This document shows, piece by piece, positions 36,000 through 47,689 of a stretch of 64,000 nucleotides of DNA. The position numbers and the translations under genes were made by a program. Each line of letters opens with the position of its first letter. The first letter of the stretch is position 1. The stretch comes from Siphonodentalium dalli. Taxonomy: Eukaryota > Mollusca > Scaphopoda > Gadilida > Siphonodentaliidae. The notes beneath the pieces were generated by a model, which saw only the letters and a program-made list of their open reading frames with translations, was not told the DNA's origin and searched no databases. The DNA lies in contig CP136064.1 in NCBI GenBank assembly GCA_032622095.1, positions 186,106,209-186,170,208 of the forward strand, written 5' to 3'.

Positions 36000-36320
36000 C
36001 GTCCGTCCGTTAACAATTTTGGTTTCCGATCGATAACTCCAGTTTGGATTATTTGATCTGAACCAAAGTTGGTATATGTTTTTCCCAGCTACAGATACAG
36101 ACCAAGTTCTAATATAGATTCCGTCCAAATATTTTTATATGAGTTATGGCCCTTTTTCAACTTAGAATTTGACCAATTTCATAACATTTCGGCTTCCGAT
36201 CGATAACTCCAGTTTTGATTATTTGATTTGAACCAAAGCTGGTATGTGTATTTCCCAGCTAAAACTACAGGCCAAGTTCGAATATAGGTTCTGTCTAATT
36301 ATATTTACATGAGTTACGGT
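36000..36320 (+). repeat. Two tandem 167 bp units after a CTGTCCGTCC run
   Basis: CTGTCCGTCCGTCCGT is followed by two units that both contain CCGATCGATAACTCCAGTTT, GAACCAAAG and TTTCCCAGCTA. The style resembles the 5' part of the helitron-like copies, but no CTAG terminus was seen. Confidence 0.55.
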
Positions 36321-38019
36321 CATTTTTCGACTAAGAATTTGACCGCATTTTTGGCATTGAAATTAGGGGTATATCAGATTTTCTTCAAATGTAAGCTCAA
36401 AGTATTATTTTATTTTGCGGTAGTACAATTCAAAATGGCTAAAGGGCGTATTTTGCCACGCCCTAGCGATGCTCTTGTTCCACTTACATTTTGTAGTCCC
36501 AAAGAACGTGATAACAATGAAAAATCCATTGCAGGAGACATACATGTAACCAATACGAAAACCGCTTAATTTTGAATTTGTGACGGTTCTATTCCCATTC
36601 AGTGTGTTCTACTTGGGAAATACTACATCATATGCATGAGTATTATTTGGAAAGGGTGTTGTTGTGCGGCTCCCACGACAACCTTTCTATACACCATAAT
36701 TTCGCACGCCGATCCAAAATGGCTGCAACCCAGAAAGTACGAAATTTGGCACCATGTCATTTCTTAGCTCATTCACCGTTGTAGGGTACCACACGAGAAA
36801 TTATTAGCCATATCAGCACCATCTGTGCAGCGGCCATTTTGAATCGGTGGGGTGTTGAATATGTGAAAAGGGTGTCTTGGACCCAACCATATACAAAATC
36901 CTGTATCCGAAATCGGCCAAGGGGTCGAGCAATGACATGGTGCCATATTCGCACACATCTTGGTGACGACCATTCTGGGTATGATGGGTATATGCAGGGG
37001 ATGTAAAGGGTATTGTAAAGTTTCAACCCAAGGGAGATTTTTGTCTGGTTCAAGAGGGTGCAGTGGTAAATTCCAAGGTATGTGTAGGCACCCACAATAG
37101 AGATCATCTAGCCACGACCCTGCACGAGAATTTACTTAATTAACTATATATACAGAAACAGGAACACAATGCATTTTAAATTAAATAACAAATCTTCTGA
37201 ATGGCAGTCTTGTCTGTTTACCATTTGAATTACGGGCACCATTGTTATCACGTTGATCATGTTTCTAATGTAAGTGCAAATCCCTTCAGTGAACACATGC
37301 AGGAATTGGGCAGGAATTATAGCCGGTGAAAGAACGAGAACTGTACACCATTAGTTACGCAGCAGGGAATCATAATTCAATCTCTCGATCAAATCAATAA
37401 TATTCATACTACCCCTGGGTAAGTATACTTTAAGGCCAGTGTATGTGCATCCGTGCATGTAGGCTGAATGGGTACTCATTTCGTCTAAATATGGGTGTCC
37501 TCGAAACTGAACGGACCAACCCGAAAAGTTTGCCGCACTGCGACAAATCGTTATAACGACTATATGTTTGATTTTGTAAACTGTTTACTGAAATATTTAC
37601 TGTTTGTATGGCCGTTGTGCCCTTAGAACGTCGGTGTGTGGTTACTATTCAATAACACGAGAAGCCAAATTAACATGCCAATGATGTTATATATGCCACG
37701 TTATTGTTGTTGTCCTTGCCGCCAGATTGAATCGTCCAGTCTATAATTATTAAATGCTTAAATGTACTCGAGGTGGGTTTATGGTGCACCAATAAGTTAT
37801 AAAATTATTACGACTACGCATACGATTATTCAACATTCGCGAGAGTTCAAGAAATAAATTAATAAAATTAAAATTCAATCGCAAGCTGCTAATTTAAAAT
37901 ACTGTGGTACAACTCGTTGTACATTATCAAGATCGGTTACACCAGGCGGAAACTTTTAATTTTAACTTTTAATTTTCATGTTTCCAAAATGATAATGATA
38001 ACTGGAGTCCTAAATTCAT
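36321..38019. other. Intergenic, no gene recognised
   Basis: An ATG at 36435 opens a 44-codon frame with good Kozak context (CAAAATGGCT) that ends at a TAA at 36569; no family is recognised. Around 36715-36975 the sequence is weakly self-complementary (CCAAAATGGCTGC with GCGGCCATTTTG). No other feature. Confidence 0.4.
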
Positions 38020-38176
38020 TATACTTACCATGTTGTTTTCATCGTTCGTACAGCTCGTGAATCTATTTTTGCACTAATCCATGGCTCAAATTCATTCATT
38101 TGTTGCATATATTCTGTTAGGTATAAACGGCGATGGTCCATTTAATGGCCGGATTTAGTATACAGTACCCATTTAA
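38020..38176. mobile_element. Half copy of the TTAA-ended MITE family
   Basis: Carries the right arm CCATGGCTCAAATTCATTCA ... GGATTTAGTATACAGTACCC next to TTTAA. No left arm is visible. Full copies are at 39013-39343 and 54280-54604. Confidence 0.6.
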
Positions 38177-38511
38177 GGTGGTGCCGAGGTGACAAGTTAT
38201 TGCAACCTCTCATAAACACATGTATGATTTCCTCATAGTTAGAAATTTTAAGAGCTCAATTCCGATGATTTATATGTATTGTAAACTGCACATTCTTTCT
38301 AAATTGTAACTAATGTTGTTTTTCAAAGGGAGCAAAATAATTCTAAAATATAATTTTAATCAAACTGTATACTAGTTGAGTTGTTATTAAAATCACAGAA
38401 ACAAAACAGAAAGCTAATTTGTTGTCCACTGCATTCAATTTGGTAAAGCAAATGGATTTACTTTTCAAAACTAGCTTGGAAAAGTCGTCTTGAAAGGAGT
38501 GTCCAAATTTT

Positions 38512-38943
38512 TTAAACCCTTTCTCTACTAAATACTCTTTGACGAGTAGTTCCCTTATGAAATGCCACCGACCAACGTAGTCAAATGTTTGAGGTCATGT
38601 GTGTGATTGAACGGGCAGAAACATCACTTGCGGATGTCCACTTGAACTCGAATTCTCGATTTCCCTCATAGAAACACCGTAGAGGATGTAGCGTCAAGAT
38701 CACTTCATTAGCGAGTAGTTGCCTTATGAAGTGTATATGACAATATATACGTCGTTTGTTGAACTATTATCTGAAAAATTTCCACCAATGAATATGAATC
38801 ATTCTGCTCTTAAAGTATCTGGGTTTTTTTTTCTGTCTGTCGTTTGCTTTTATTACATGAACACCCCTCCAAATGAATAATAGGTCATTACAATGTATCC
38901 TTTATAACAGGGTGGGAGATCCAGTTAGTGCAGGAAGGGTTAA
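38512..38943. mobile_element. MITE of the CTATACTAAATACTC family, copy 2
   Basis: Left end TTAAACCCTTTCTCTACTAA and right end GTGCAGGAAGGGTTAA are inverted matches. Interior motifs CGAGTAGTTCCCTTATGAA (twice) and AACACCCCTCC are shared with 23.5 kb. It appears to contain an internal partial duplication of its left arm. Confidence 0.6.
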
Positions 38944-39012
38944 TAGCATATTTTCATGAATAACAAACCAATGATTTAACCTGATAAGTGCTATAGCTTT
39001 TCGATGAATCCT

Positions 39013-39343
39013 TTAAGAGGGACTCTATCCTAAATTCGGCCATTTATGCACATGTGACCACCTCCTTTTATACTCAACAGAATACATGCAACAAATAAAT
39101 GAATTTGAGCCATGGATTAGTGCCAAATAAACTCACGTGCTCTATGAACGATGCAAATACCATGGTAATTATAATGAAAATGAATTTGATAACTACCATG
39201 TTGTTTTCATAGTTCATAGAGCACATGAGTACATTGTGTATACACTAGTCCATGCCTCAAATTCATTTGTTGCATAAAGTCTGTTGAGTATAAAAGGAGA
39301 TAGTCCCATAAATGACCTGATTTAGGGTACAGTCCCACTTTAA
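39013..39343. mobile_element. TTAA-ended MITE, full copy 1
   Basis: Inverted arms run from TTAAGAGGGACT at the left to AGTCCCACTTTAA at the right and share CTCCTTTTATACTCAACAGA with its complement and ATGCAACAAATxAATGAATT. TTAA stands at both outer edges, the target used by piggyBac elements, but the first bases are not clearly piggyBac termini. Confidence 0.65.
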
Positions 39344-41240
39344 GTTTGATTATGTATAGTTTGAATTTTTATTACGCCATCTATGGTGTTTTCTGTTATC
39401 GTGTTCTGGGGATGTCAGTGGAGACATGGAGGTTCTATTTATAGAAATGTGATTAAAAAGGTACTAGTAATTTCCGTACCAGTTAGACTTTTGCAGGATG
39501 TATGTATTCGCCGATGTATCTTCGCGGATGCCTCATTGCTGTAGTATGTAAGTTTTACGACAGCGTAATTGCTTTCGATATTTTGCTGTGAACAATGGCT
39601 GGACGACTCTTAAAAAGTTTATTGCGGGAATATAATGAATAATATAATGTTCATGTAACTTTGTTGTACCATAAAATGGGGCGACTTTGGACAGCGACGT
39701 TACTTCGGACATTATGAATATCTAAGGGTACAAACATATAACGCTTTCTTATGACACATGCTTTCATAAATCCACTTGTGTTTTACTTGTCAGCCAACCT
39801 TGACCATTTTAAATGTTGTTTGAGCTCGAATACTTTCCAATTATTACCAACGCAGTTGAAAGCTTTACTTGTTTTTTTTTAATGTACGTCAAAACTTGAC
39901 GCCCTGTTAATTGCATTAATTGAATGACATACTTAAACCAAATTATGACCGATAAACATGCATGTTCAATTATGTGGTCTAAAATGAGACAAAAAATAAA
40001 AATAAAACTTTTTGATTTTTCACATAGGAAACACCCTTTTGTGAGTCCTGAAAATTCCTCTGGGGTGATTTCGGACACTAGCCCAGAGTAAGCATCTTCC
40101 GCCACGGCGGCTAATATAGCCTATATATTATATTTCACTATAAATGAAATGTGTCCAGACTTGTAATTATGTCTAAAGAAGGTATATTTTTTAATATTCT
40201 TAAAGCCAACAGCGATGTTGCGATATTTGTTTTTATTACCCATTGGTGGTGTCCGAAATATCCCCGACAACTCAATACTGTGAACATAATGTCTTCGTTG
40301 GATTGTAGACTAAAGGTCTTATTGATAAGTATCCGGAGTGTATATTTAATCCGATTAGTATATTTTTGGTCCGCATTTAGAGGTTTTCTGGTGTGGTGAA
40401 TGAGAAACTTTCAGTGATTAGCCGCAGTTGTTATAATGATTTGAAGGATTAGTTATTTTAACGGAATTCTGAGGTGGTGCTTTCATGAAACCTTGAAGGC
40501 ATTATGATTAATTAGTCTCCATAATCGGTGGTGAATGAACCTTATCGGAAATTATTTCATAATGACTCTCGAGATGTTTGTAAATCATTCAGTGTTCAGC
40601 CGCCGTATATTGGCTTCTGTCAGTCAATTGCAGACCTCTATTTCGATAGAAATTAGAACAAATAACAAAGAAAAGATACATGCCAGCCGAAAGCAATTCT
40701 AATGTCGTATAAGAGAACCGAGACAATAACAGTTTATTGTATTTGCCGCGAGCTGGTAGCACGTCAACATAATACCATGTCAATCGTCAAGGCGTTTGTC
40801 ATTTTGTTGGCAATGGGTGTTTGAATATATCCAATAATATATTGGTGTATCAATGCAATGGCCGTTGCATGTTTGGCTATGAACCTTTCAACCCTTTGTG
40901 AGCACATCATACGTGGCGGATGTGTGTACATATTTCATAATTATTATGACTTTCGTTTGGCACGTCCGATTTAAAAAATGTGTTCATATGCTTTCTCACG
41001 AAGCACATACTATACACATATAGACAAAAATTACATATAATCAACTATATATATAGCCATTACCTATATAGACAATTTTCACAATCACTAGATTAAAGTT
41101 CCAATATACTTTATATAATTATGCGTAATAATATGATCTAGATGGCGCTTACATTTCTGACTATGGTTTTCTTGTTAATATTATTGTGTTTCTGAGAAAA
41201 ATTCGCCATGACCATCAGTGTAGAAATTAACCCCGTGCCC
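39344..41240. other. Intergenic, no accepted gene
   Basis: A minus-strand frame at 39809-40105 starts with a GTG and reads AEDAYSGLVSEITPEEFSG before becoming hydrophobic. It has no ATG and no recognised domain, so it was not accepted. The remainder is AT-rich. Confidence 0.45.
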
Positions 41241-41244
41241 CACC

Positions 41245-41463
41245 TTAATTCGTTCTATGCTAAATACTCATTGATGAGTCTAAAGAAATGTTTTGATCGT
41301 TTGTTGAACTTATTATCTGAACATTAAATTTTAGGAATCCTTACAATGCATGATATGTCGTCTGCTTATATTTCCTGATCGTCCATCCAGATAAACAATA
41401 GGCCATTCTAGTGTAGACTTTTATAACTGAATGGGAGAGTTCATTTAGCAAAGCAAATGTTAA
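41245..41463. mobile_element. MITE of the CTATACTAAATACTC family, copy 3
   Basis: Left end TTCTATGCTAAATACTCATT and right end CATTTAGCAAAGCAAATGTTAA form a weak inverted pair. Its right half overlaps the start of block B' and is shared with block B near 7430-7500. Confidence 0.5.
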
Positions 41464-42640
41464 AATAAATAACCGATTACATGTAGAACTGTATAGTACA
41501 TGCAGTAATGTATTTACCGATGGACTGGATGGTGGGGCAGTGTGTGTCCTTCCAAGCCTGCAAATAGTGTGTCTGTCATTTGCAGAATAAGGTCCATAGA
41601 GGGTAATTTAGTGATGCTATCCCGCATTGCGGGCTAGCATAATCAAATTCACCTCTTGGGACCACATTCGGCTAAGGCCTATCTTCTAGGAAGTATCTAT
41701 AGTCTTAGAATAAAATTGTATTTAGTTACTTTTTCCCTTCTGTGGAGATTCTACATTCCCTAATTTGCAGAAGATAAAATGCATAATCGAGGTGACTAAT
41801 GTGTAAAAATCACTAACTTTAACTGGGGAAATTTAACCTGATCCTAGGTATCCCATAGTATTTGAAACCTAAGCAGAATGAGGTTTCCAGAGGGTGAATT
41901 TGGTTATGCTAGCCCGCCATGCGGGATAGCATCACTGAATTCACCATCTGGGGACCTCATTCTGCAAATGACAGACACACTATTTGCACGCCTGCGTCCT
42001 TCGGATGTCAACTAACTAGGCGGTTTATGGTGGCAAGACGAATCATCTAGACGATTCGGTGACTATGGACAGTACTTTAAAGTTATTAGTCAAGCGGATA
42101 TTTAGAAATTAAAAGCATTCAAATGAGTTAGTGATCCGGGTCATTATACTATAAGTGTACACAAGATCACTGTGACGGGCCAGTCTCAATTTGTTTGTAC
42201 ACGGAATACAACCTACACCGGAGGATCGCTATATAGTGAACATGGTAAGTAAGTTACCCCGGTTAAGGGGTCCTGCTAATTGGCTATGATGTTGGTGGAT
42301 CCTGCTGAACTTCTATTCTGCTGGTAGGTCAAACCGGTGCTGTTAAGAATAAGTACCTCTATTTTATCTAAAGTTATCTTTTTCGTGGTGTGTGGCTAAT
42401 CTGAATGAATCGAGGAAACAGGTGATGTGTATATACCATTCAATAACATGTAGGTTACAAAATAAGTTAATAATGCTGAAGGGGTCTCTATCATCACGCG
42501 ACGTGCGGTTGAGTACCCAGCTTAATATTTCGTGGGGTCGAGTACCTCGCTTAACGAATCAGTGCGGTTGAGTACCTCGTTTAACGAAATCTCGAACTGG
42601 CCGGGGTCACATGATACAAAGGGATTTTATTATATTGGCT
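41357..42640 (-). repeat. Duplicated block B' (inverted partner of block B)
   Basis: Reverse complement of 5998-7512, including the GTCTGCTTATATTTC end, the TTTGCAGAAT fold-back core and the GGTTGAGTACC pair near 42510-42580. No coding capacity. Confidence 0.75.
41566..41998. mobile_element. Fold-back element inside block B'
   Basis: The left arm (TGCAAATAGTGTGTCTGTCA, TGCAGAAT, then GAGGGTAATTTAGTGATG and the GCGGGCTAGCAT palindrome) is the complement of the right arm ending in GACAGACACACTATTTGCA. Arms are about 150 bp. The diverged equivalent in block B lies around 6666-7320. Non-autonomous. Confidence 0.7.
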
Positions 42641-42695
42641 TAAAACCCACCGGCTCTTATCTGGCATAACGCTCAAGCGTTTTGATCGCATGAGC
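42641..42695. other. Short spacer
   Basis: Contains the small palindrome ACGCTCAAGCGT and nothing else of note. Confidence 0.5.
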
Positions 42696-42699
42696 ATTA

Positions 42700-42785
42700 T
42701 TTTAACGCCCACGGTCATTTTTTTTAAGAATGCCCGTGGGCATTATTTTTTAAGAATGCCCGTGGGCATTATTTTTTAAGAATAC
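42700..42785. repeat. Three units of a 27 bp palindromic repeat
   Basis: AATGCCCGTGGGCATT, a perfect 16 bp palindrome, followed by ATTTTTTAAG occurs twice without change, with a diverged unit on the left. Each unit could form a small cruciform or bind a dimeric protein. Confidence 0.8.
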
Positions 42786-43245
42786 GCGAGGGATTAAATC
42801 GACTGAGGGACGTCATAGAGTGGCTCCTCCCCCACTCATGTAAGTTGGCGCCAAGAGCGTGCACGTCGGCGAGCTGCGTTAAATATCGGAACAGTTAATT
42901 TGTTTGATCTAATTAAAACTCACAAATATTTGGCGATTTTGATTTTATATTGCCAAAAAATTAAATAAAAATTTCTTCAAAATTTGATACAAAAACACCA
43001 CCAGATATTTGGACTAACTATTTAGAAAAGTCCGCAGAAGGCTAAAACACATATAGATAACATCTAAATACGTCCCCAAGTCGGTCAAATAAAAACAAAA
43101 CCGTTTAACACAGATTTGAACTATATACATGACTTATTGAACGAGAAAGTGCTCACATGGTTTTAGTTTTAATACAATGGTAAAAACTAAGAAAAAATAA
43201 AACATTTCCAGTATCAAATTGAAACAGGACAGTCTATATCCATGT
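42786..43245. other. Intergenic with a GC-rich patch
   Basis: 42800-42880 has GACGTCAT, a CTCCTCCCCCACTC stretch and GGCGCC, unlike the AT-rich surroundings. It may be promoter-like, but no adjoining start codon or exon was recognised. Confidence 0.4.
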
Positions 43246-43248
43246 GTG

Positions 43249-43711
43249 TAGATCGTGTCATGCATATCTACTCTGGCTTCTCCTAGAGATCATACTCCAC
43301 CAGTTCAAAACATGGGAACTTGTTGTTGCTCTGACAGGGAAGTTTTATAACATTGTAAAAAAATGCAGGTAATATAATGCTCAGTTATACCTGTTCCGTA
43401 TAACATTGTATTTTACAGCAGGTAAAGGTCCCAACTCGAGATTGCATGGTTTGGGGGACTTGAATGAATCGATTTTACTATGCGTCGCTTGGAATTTCAT
43501 GGATGTTGGCTCACAAAGCTACACAAATCTTGCAATCTCGAGCTGGGAATTTATTGTTAAGGAACAAGTATTAACACAGAAATATATTTCCTGCGTGGTT
43601 TGTTCAATGTTCAACCCCGTCAGAAGATAATAGAAAAGGTTCCCAGGGTTTGAACATATGGAAAATTATATCTACGGGTGTAGCCAGAGTAAATATTCAT
43701 GGCATGATCTA
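43249..43711. mobile_element. TAGATCATGCC family, copy at 43.2 kb
   Basis: Begins TAGATCGTGTCATGC and ends GGCATGATCTA. Inside the ends are CTACTCTGGCT / AGCCAGAGTA and CCACCAGTTCAAAACATGGG / CCCAGGGTTTGAACAT. Interior halves are also loosely complementary. No transposase. Confidence 0.7.
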
Positions 43712-44353
43712 ACATGTGTGCCGAGCTTGAACATTTTAGGGTGAAAATTAAAGGTACGTAAGGCGTTCGCATTAGTCTGTAAAATCATTATCACCAAGAG
43801 AAAATGTTGAACAATGTATTGGTTTTGTTCTTATGTTGATTGTCGATAAGGCATGGATAACGTGATCATGCGTTTTTTTTTTACTTTTCTTGAAGCACGA
43901 GTCGTTTTACAATCAATACAATCTCTTTGGTAAATGATCAACAAAACCTAGATTCAAGCAATATTTGGTGATAAAATGACTGTCAATGTTACAGTACTGT
44001 TCACATAAGTATGCAAAATGCATGGGGAGTGTCGCTGTTGAACACCAGCGATCCAGTTAAAACGAGGTTTTGGTGTTTGAAAAAAAAATTGTGTCAACAT
44101 TTACTCACTGCGAAAACCCCATGTTTAATGCTGGCATACCACCTTCCATTATTAACTGAATGTACTGAGCAATAAAATAAACCTTTTTTTGCATGTTGAT
44201 ATAAAAAAGCGGTTACCCGAATGAAACACTTATGCAAATACGTTGTGCAGGTTCTCTTCAAATTATTTTTATCTTAGAATTTACAAACAGCATTTACAAA
44301 CAGGATGGCGTGTCAGCAACCGATTGAACTACCGATTGAACATACAGTGTAGC
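43712..44353. other. Intergenic (possible intron or 3' flank of the recombinase gene)
   Basis: No repeat or domain recognised. If the recombinase pieces upstream on the minus strand form one gene, its 3' end would lie here. Confidence 0.4.
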
Positions 44354-44488
44354 CTACATAACGTGAATGAACGCGGACGTTGCCGTGGACCTGTGTCCGG
44401 TTGTCTCTGCGATCAACTGTTCATCCACGTTACCCCGATACATTCTGGTCGCGGCTGCACTCCGGAGAGAATGATTGGTGTAACATCC
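44354..44488 (-). CDS. Tyrosine recombinase catalytic segment, Crypton type
   Basis: The minus-strand frame reads TNHSLRSAAATRMYRGNVD, then EQLIAETTGHRST. This is box II of tyrosine recombinases: the HxxR catalytic pair (HSLR) and, about 30 residues later, the GH of GHRS. The NHSLR...DEQLI..TGHRS form is characteristic of Crypton transposons and the proteins derived from them (ZMYM2/3/4, QRICH1, KIAA1958). The enzyme class cuts and joins DNA through a tyrosine; the nucleophilic Tyr should follow GHRS but is not seen, and the frame leaves the family pattern and stops 10 codons later. A stop codon lies just upstream, at an AG that could be a weak acceptor. The segment is either one exon or a decayed copy. 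Confidence 0.7.
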   Translation of the reverse strand, partial: GCYTNHSLRSAAATRMYRGNVDEQLIAETTGHRSTATSAFIHVM

Positions 44489-44732
44489 TTATAGGCCTGC
44501 CTCGGTGCACACCTTAGATTTCATAGTGTTAAGCTCATTTTTGCCAATTGGTTGCTTGGAGAACCATACATCTGTTTTCGGATACAGTATAGGTCTCAAG
44601 TAGAAGGAATTGCAGGTCCAATCTTTAGGGCTGAATAAAAATAAAAAAATAAAAAAAATTAACAGACATGATTTTGTGATATTTTCTTAGCTAATCAGCC
44701 AGACAAATGTGGACTGTTTCCATTTTGTTAAC
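44489..44732. other. Spacer beside recombinase segment
   Basis: No match to the missing recombinase box I was found. It ends with an A-rich stretch near 44640. Confidence 0.45.
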
Positions 44733-44735
44733 TTA

Positions 44736-45145
44736 GGGTACGTTTATACGCTGGCAAGTGTGCATCGTATGTTTTGCAGGCATTCCGTCATAGAAAACCA
44801 CATGGTGACAGAATATGAACGGAAATATGTACATAACATGCATCTTTACCAAAACTAACGACATGAGAAGTAAATTTTATGTAGTTCCACTTGAAACGGT
44901 GTTACTGGCATTTGCCGTCAAATGCCTGTTTGATTGATTCTTGCTAATGCATACTGTTTACAGGCAAATTCCGGTAGCAACGATACAGGTGGAACTACAG
45001 AGAGTTTAATTATCATGTAGTTAGATGTGGTATACAGATGCATTTTATATGCAAGTTTCCGTTCATATTCTGGCGCCATATCGTTTTCTACGACGAAATT
45101 ACTACAAAACATACCGTGCAAACTTGCCAGTGTGTGAACGTACCC
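44736..45145. mobile_element. Harbinger-like MITE with TTA duplication
   Basis: The 410 bp element starts GGGTACGTTTATACGCTGGC and ends with the near complement, flanked by TTA at 44733-44735 and 45146-45148. Arms extend about 190 bp, through GAATATGAACGGAAA and GTAGTTCCAC. If the recombinase pieces are one gene, it sits in an intron of it. Confidence 0.75.
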
Positions 45146-45148
45146 TTA

Positions 45149-45780
45149 CACCATGACAGCTATGCCATTATAACATTCATCAACTTTTTTTGCTCCGGTG
45201 ATTAAAATATATAATTATGTACTGAAAAATTGTTAAAGTACATCTAACGTCACAAGCTGTCTGCGCACCTGTATGTATAAAGTTATTTTTCTCCCCCAAA
45301 TATCGTGAGCGCGCATTGTACATCACGACCAATAAATACGATTCAATGAATGACCTTTAACCAGGTGAGGTAATTTGATTCCGCATGTGATTAATCAAAC
45401 ACTGTCGTCCAATTCGCCTGTCGACAATAAGGTGTGTTCAATTCACTGATTGTTTAATATATTTTGTCGTGATTGACAAGCACGTGTGAATTTAAGGCGT
45501 GGTTATTTTACACATTGTTGACAATATTTTACGCACATTACTACATACTGAGTACAAGTTGGATTTTAAAAGGAGAAATCAAGTGACAACGTTGATGGGG
45601 GTATGGAAATGGTACATTTTTATCAGGCGGGTCCTCATTGAATGGAACTTGTTCCATAACGAATTGGTTTGTGTATATTTTAATTTTCTATTGATTTTCC
45701 CTAAATAAATTCCCAAAATAAATGTATAGCAACACATTTTAATTTAAATATAGCATGCCATGGTTAATGATACGTATGTA
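45149..45780. other. Intergenic, no gene recognised
   Basis: AT-rich with short frames only. Confidence 0.5.
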
Positions 45781-45873
45781 TTAGTCTTCAGAAACTACTT
45801 CGTATATTACTTTTTCTTCGCAGATTTGCATAGAAATGTCCTGTCAAAATTAGTCACTTGATCTCCATCTTGT

Positions 45874-45904
<31 letters not shown>
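45874..45904 (+). repeat. G homopolymer of 31
   Basis: An uninterrupted run of 31 G between inverted copies of the TCACTTGA / CAAGTGA motif. Long G runs can form quadruplexes and are error-prone in sequencing, so the exact length is uncertain. Confidence 0.8.
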
Positions 45905-45906
<2 letters not shown>

Positions 45907-46505
45907 AGTGACAAATTCTGAATGGGGATATCCATTCAAATCTCCGCAGCAAAAGTTGGAAGTTTCAAATATTTCTGGGCGTGACTTTGTGCGGTATTGA
46001 AAACAATACATATGTAGCTGTCGGGTTGGCTTGTAATATATTCATTAGAAAGTTGGTGTATATTTTTATATTTTTATATTGATTTTTTAAAACTAGGTCA
46101 AGTGTTGTAATTCCAGTAACTAATTCTCAGAAATTAATTTATAGCAAAAATTGGCAATTTACCAAGCGCAGCCGCCAGTTAAATGTTTATGTCTGTTTAA
46201 TGATATGGCCGGTTTGGTGCCCAGACAACTGCTTCATATATAACTATTGTTGCGGAGATTTGCATGGAAATACCCATTCAAAATTGGTCACTTGACCTCC
46301 CCTTAATGTGTTATTGAGAAAACAATATAGGTGTTTATCTGGCGGGTCCGCTTGGAACTTGCGCCATTATAATTTGGGTGCATCTATTTTTGAATTTTAT
46401 ATTGATTTTTCAAAGTAGATCAAGTGTTGTATTTTAATATAAAATTCTCGAAAATAAAATTAAAGGACAATCTTATAAATTACCAAACGCACCGCACCCA
46501 TCAGC

Positions 46506-47028
46506 TAGATCATGGCTAGATCAATCGCGACTCTGGCTGACGCCCGTAGAGATCATATTCCACCAGTACAAAACCTGGAACTTTTCGAAGTTTTGACAGG
46601 GAACCTTATAAGTTTGAAAAAGTAACACTGGGAATATATTTCTTATTTATTACCTGTTCCTTAATAATGTACTTCACTGCAGGTGAATGTCCCAACTTGA
46701 AATTTCACGATTTAAGTGACTTTGTGAGTGATTTTGATTTTCGTCGCTTACAATTATATGGAATTACTGGGTAATTAAATCAATGTTTATGGCCCACAAA
46801 AGTCACAGAAAAGCATTCAATCTCGAGCTGGGACCACCCCCTAATATGAAGTAGATTATGGAGGAACATGTATTAACAAACAGCTGTTTTCCTTGCCGTA
46901 ATTGTTCAATGTTACAAAGTTCCCATCAGTCAGAACGGGTTAGAACATAAAAAGGTTACCAGGTTTTGTACTGGTGGAATATGATCTCTACGGGCGTTAG
47001 CCAGATTAGAAATCCACGGCATGATCTA
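46506..47028. mobile_element. TAGATCATGCC family, copy at 46.5 kb
   Basis: Starts TAGATCATGGC and ends GGCATGATCTA. Subterminal arms GCCCGTAGAGATCATATTCC and CCAGTACAAAACCTGG are matched by complements at the right. This is the clearest full copy (523 bp) of the family. No frame. Confidence 0.75.
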
Positions 47029-47299
47029 ACGTAACATATTATGACTGTTCAATGATATACCTTCTTTGGTTCCCGGACAACTGCTTCAAACATATATTTT
47101 GTCCCGGAGATTTAAATGGAAATCTCCATTAGAAATTGGTCACTTACCTCCCACTTAACTTGTGCGAACATTAGTTTATTTATTAAGGAAAGGCACTGGT
47201 TGTACAATTTGGCCTACACATTACAAAAGGACCCTTCCTTGTTTCCAAGTCGCGACAATTGCTCCATACAACAAAGAATATAATTCAACAAAATAATGT

Positions 47300-47689
47300 A
47301 CTTAAGAAGGCGCCCCATTCGTGAATTTTCAAGAAAATCTCAATTTCAAACTATCAGTTTGAAGGAAAAATTCATTGTCCCTTATAACCAATGCTATATG
47401 CTAACAATTATTTACCCTCACAACATGAGAGATATTTTTTCGAACTATGTAAAAATAATGAGGTTTAACAAAACAGAATGTTTGAGGCATAGGTAGGTCG
47501 ATAGAGTTTGACAGGAAATATTTGCAAAAAAACACTGAATTATCTAGACTATGAACCCAACTATAGAGTAACATGCTCAGTCTACCATCTGAAATCATGA
47601 CTGCCTGCGTGAAAATAATTTTCCCCTTCAAATTGATAGTTTGAAATTGAGATGTTTTGGTAATTCACGAATGAGGCGCATCCTTAAGT
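47300..47689. mobile_element. MITE with CACTTAAG ends
   Basis: ACTTAAGAAGGCGCCCCATTC at the left is complementary, with a few changes, to GAATGAGGCGCATCCTTAAGT at the right. Pairing extends through AATTTCAAACTATCA and TGATAGTTTGAAATT. About 390 bp, no transposase. Confidence 0.7.

Noticed and set aside
36435-36569. 44-codon frame starting MAKGRILPRPSDAL
   Set aside because: Good Kozak context but no family, and it lies in a repeat-rich stretch with similar AAAATGGCT motifs.
39809-40105. Frame reading AEDAYSGLVSEITPEEFSG
   Set aside because: Attractive for about 30 residues, but there is no ATG, the rest is hydrophobic AT-coded sequence and no downstream exon was recognised.
42700-42785. CRISPR-like array
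   Set aside because: Three units with almost no spacer, in animal DNA, with no cas-type genes; it is a small palindromic tandem repeat.
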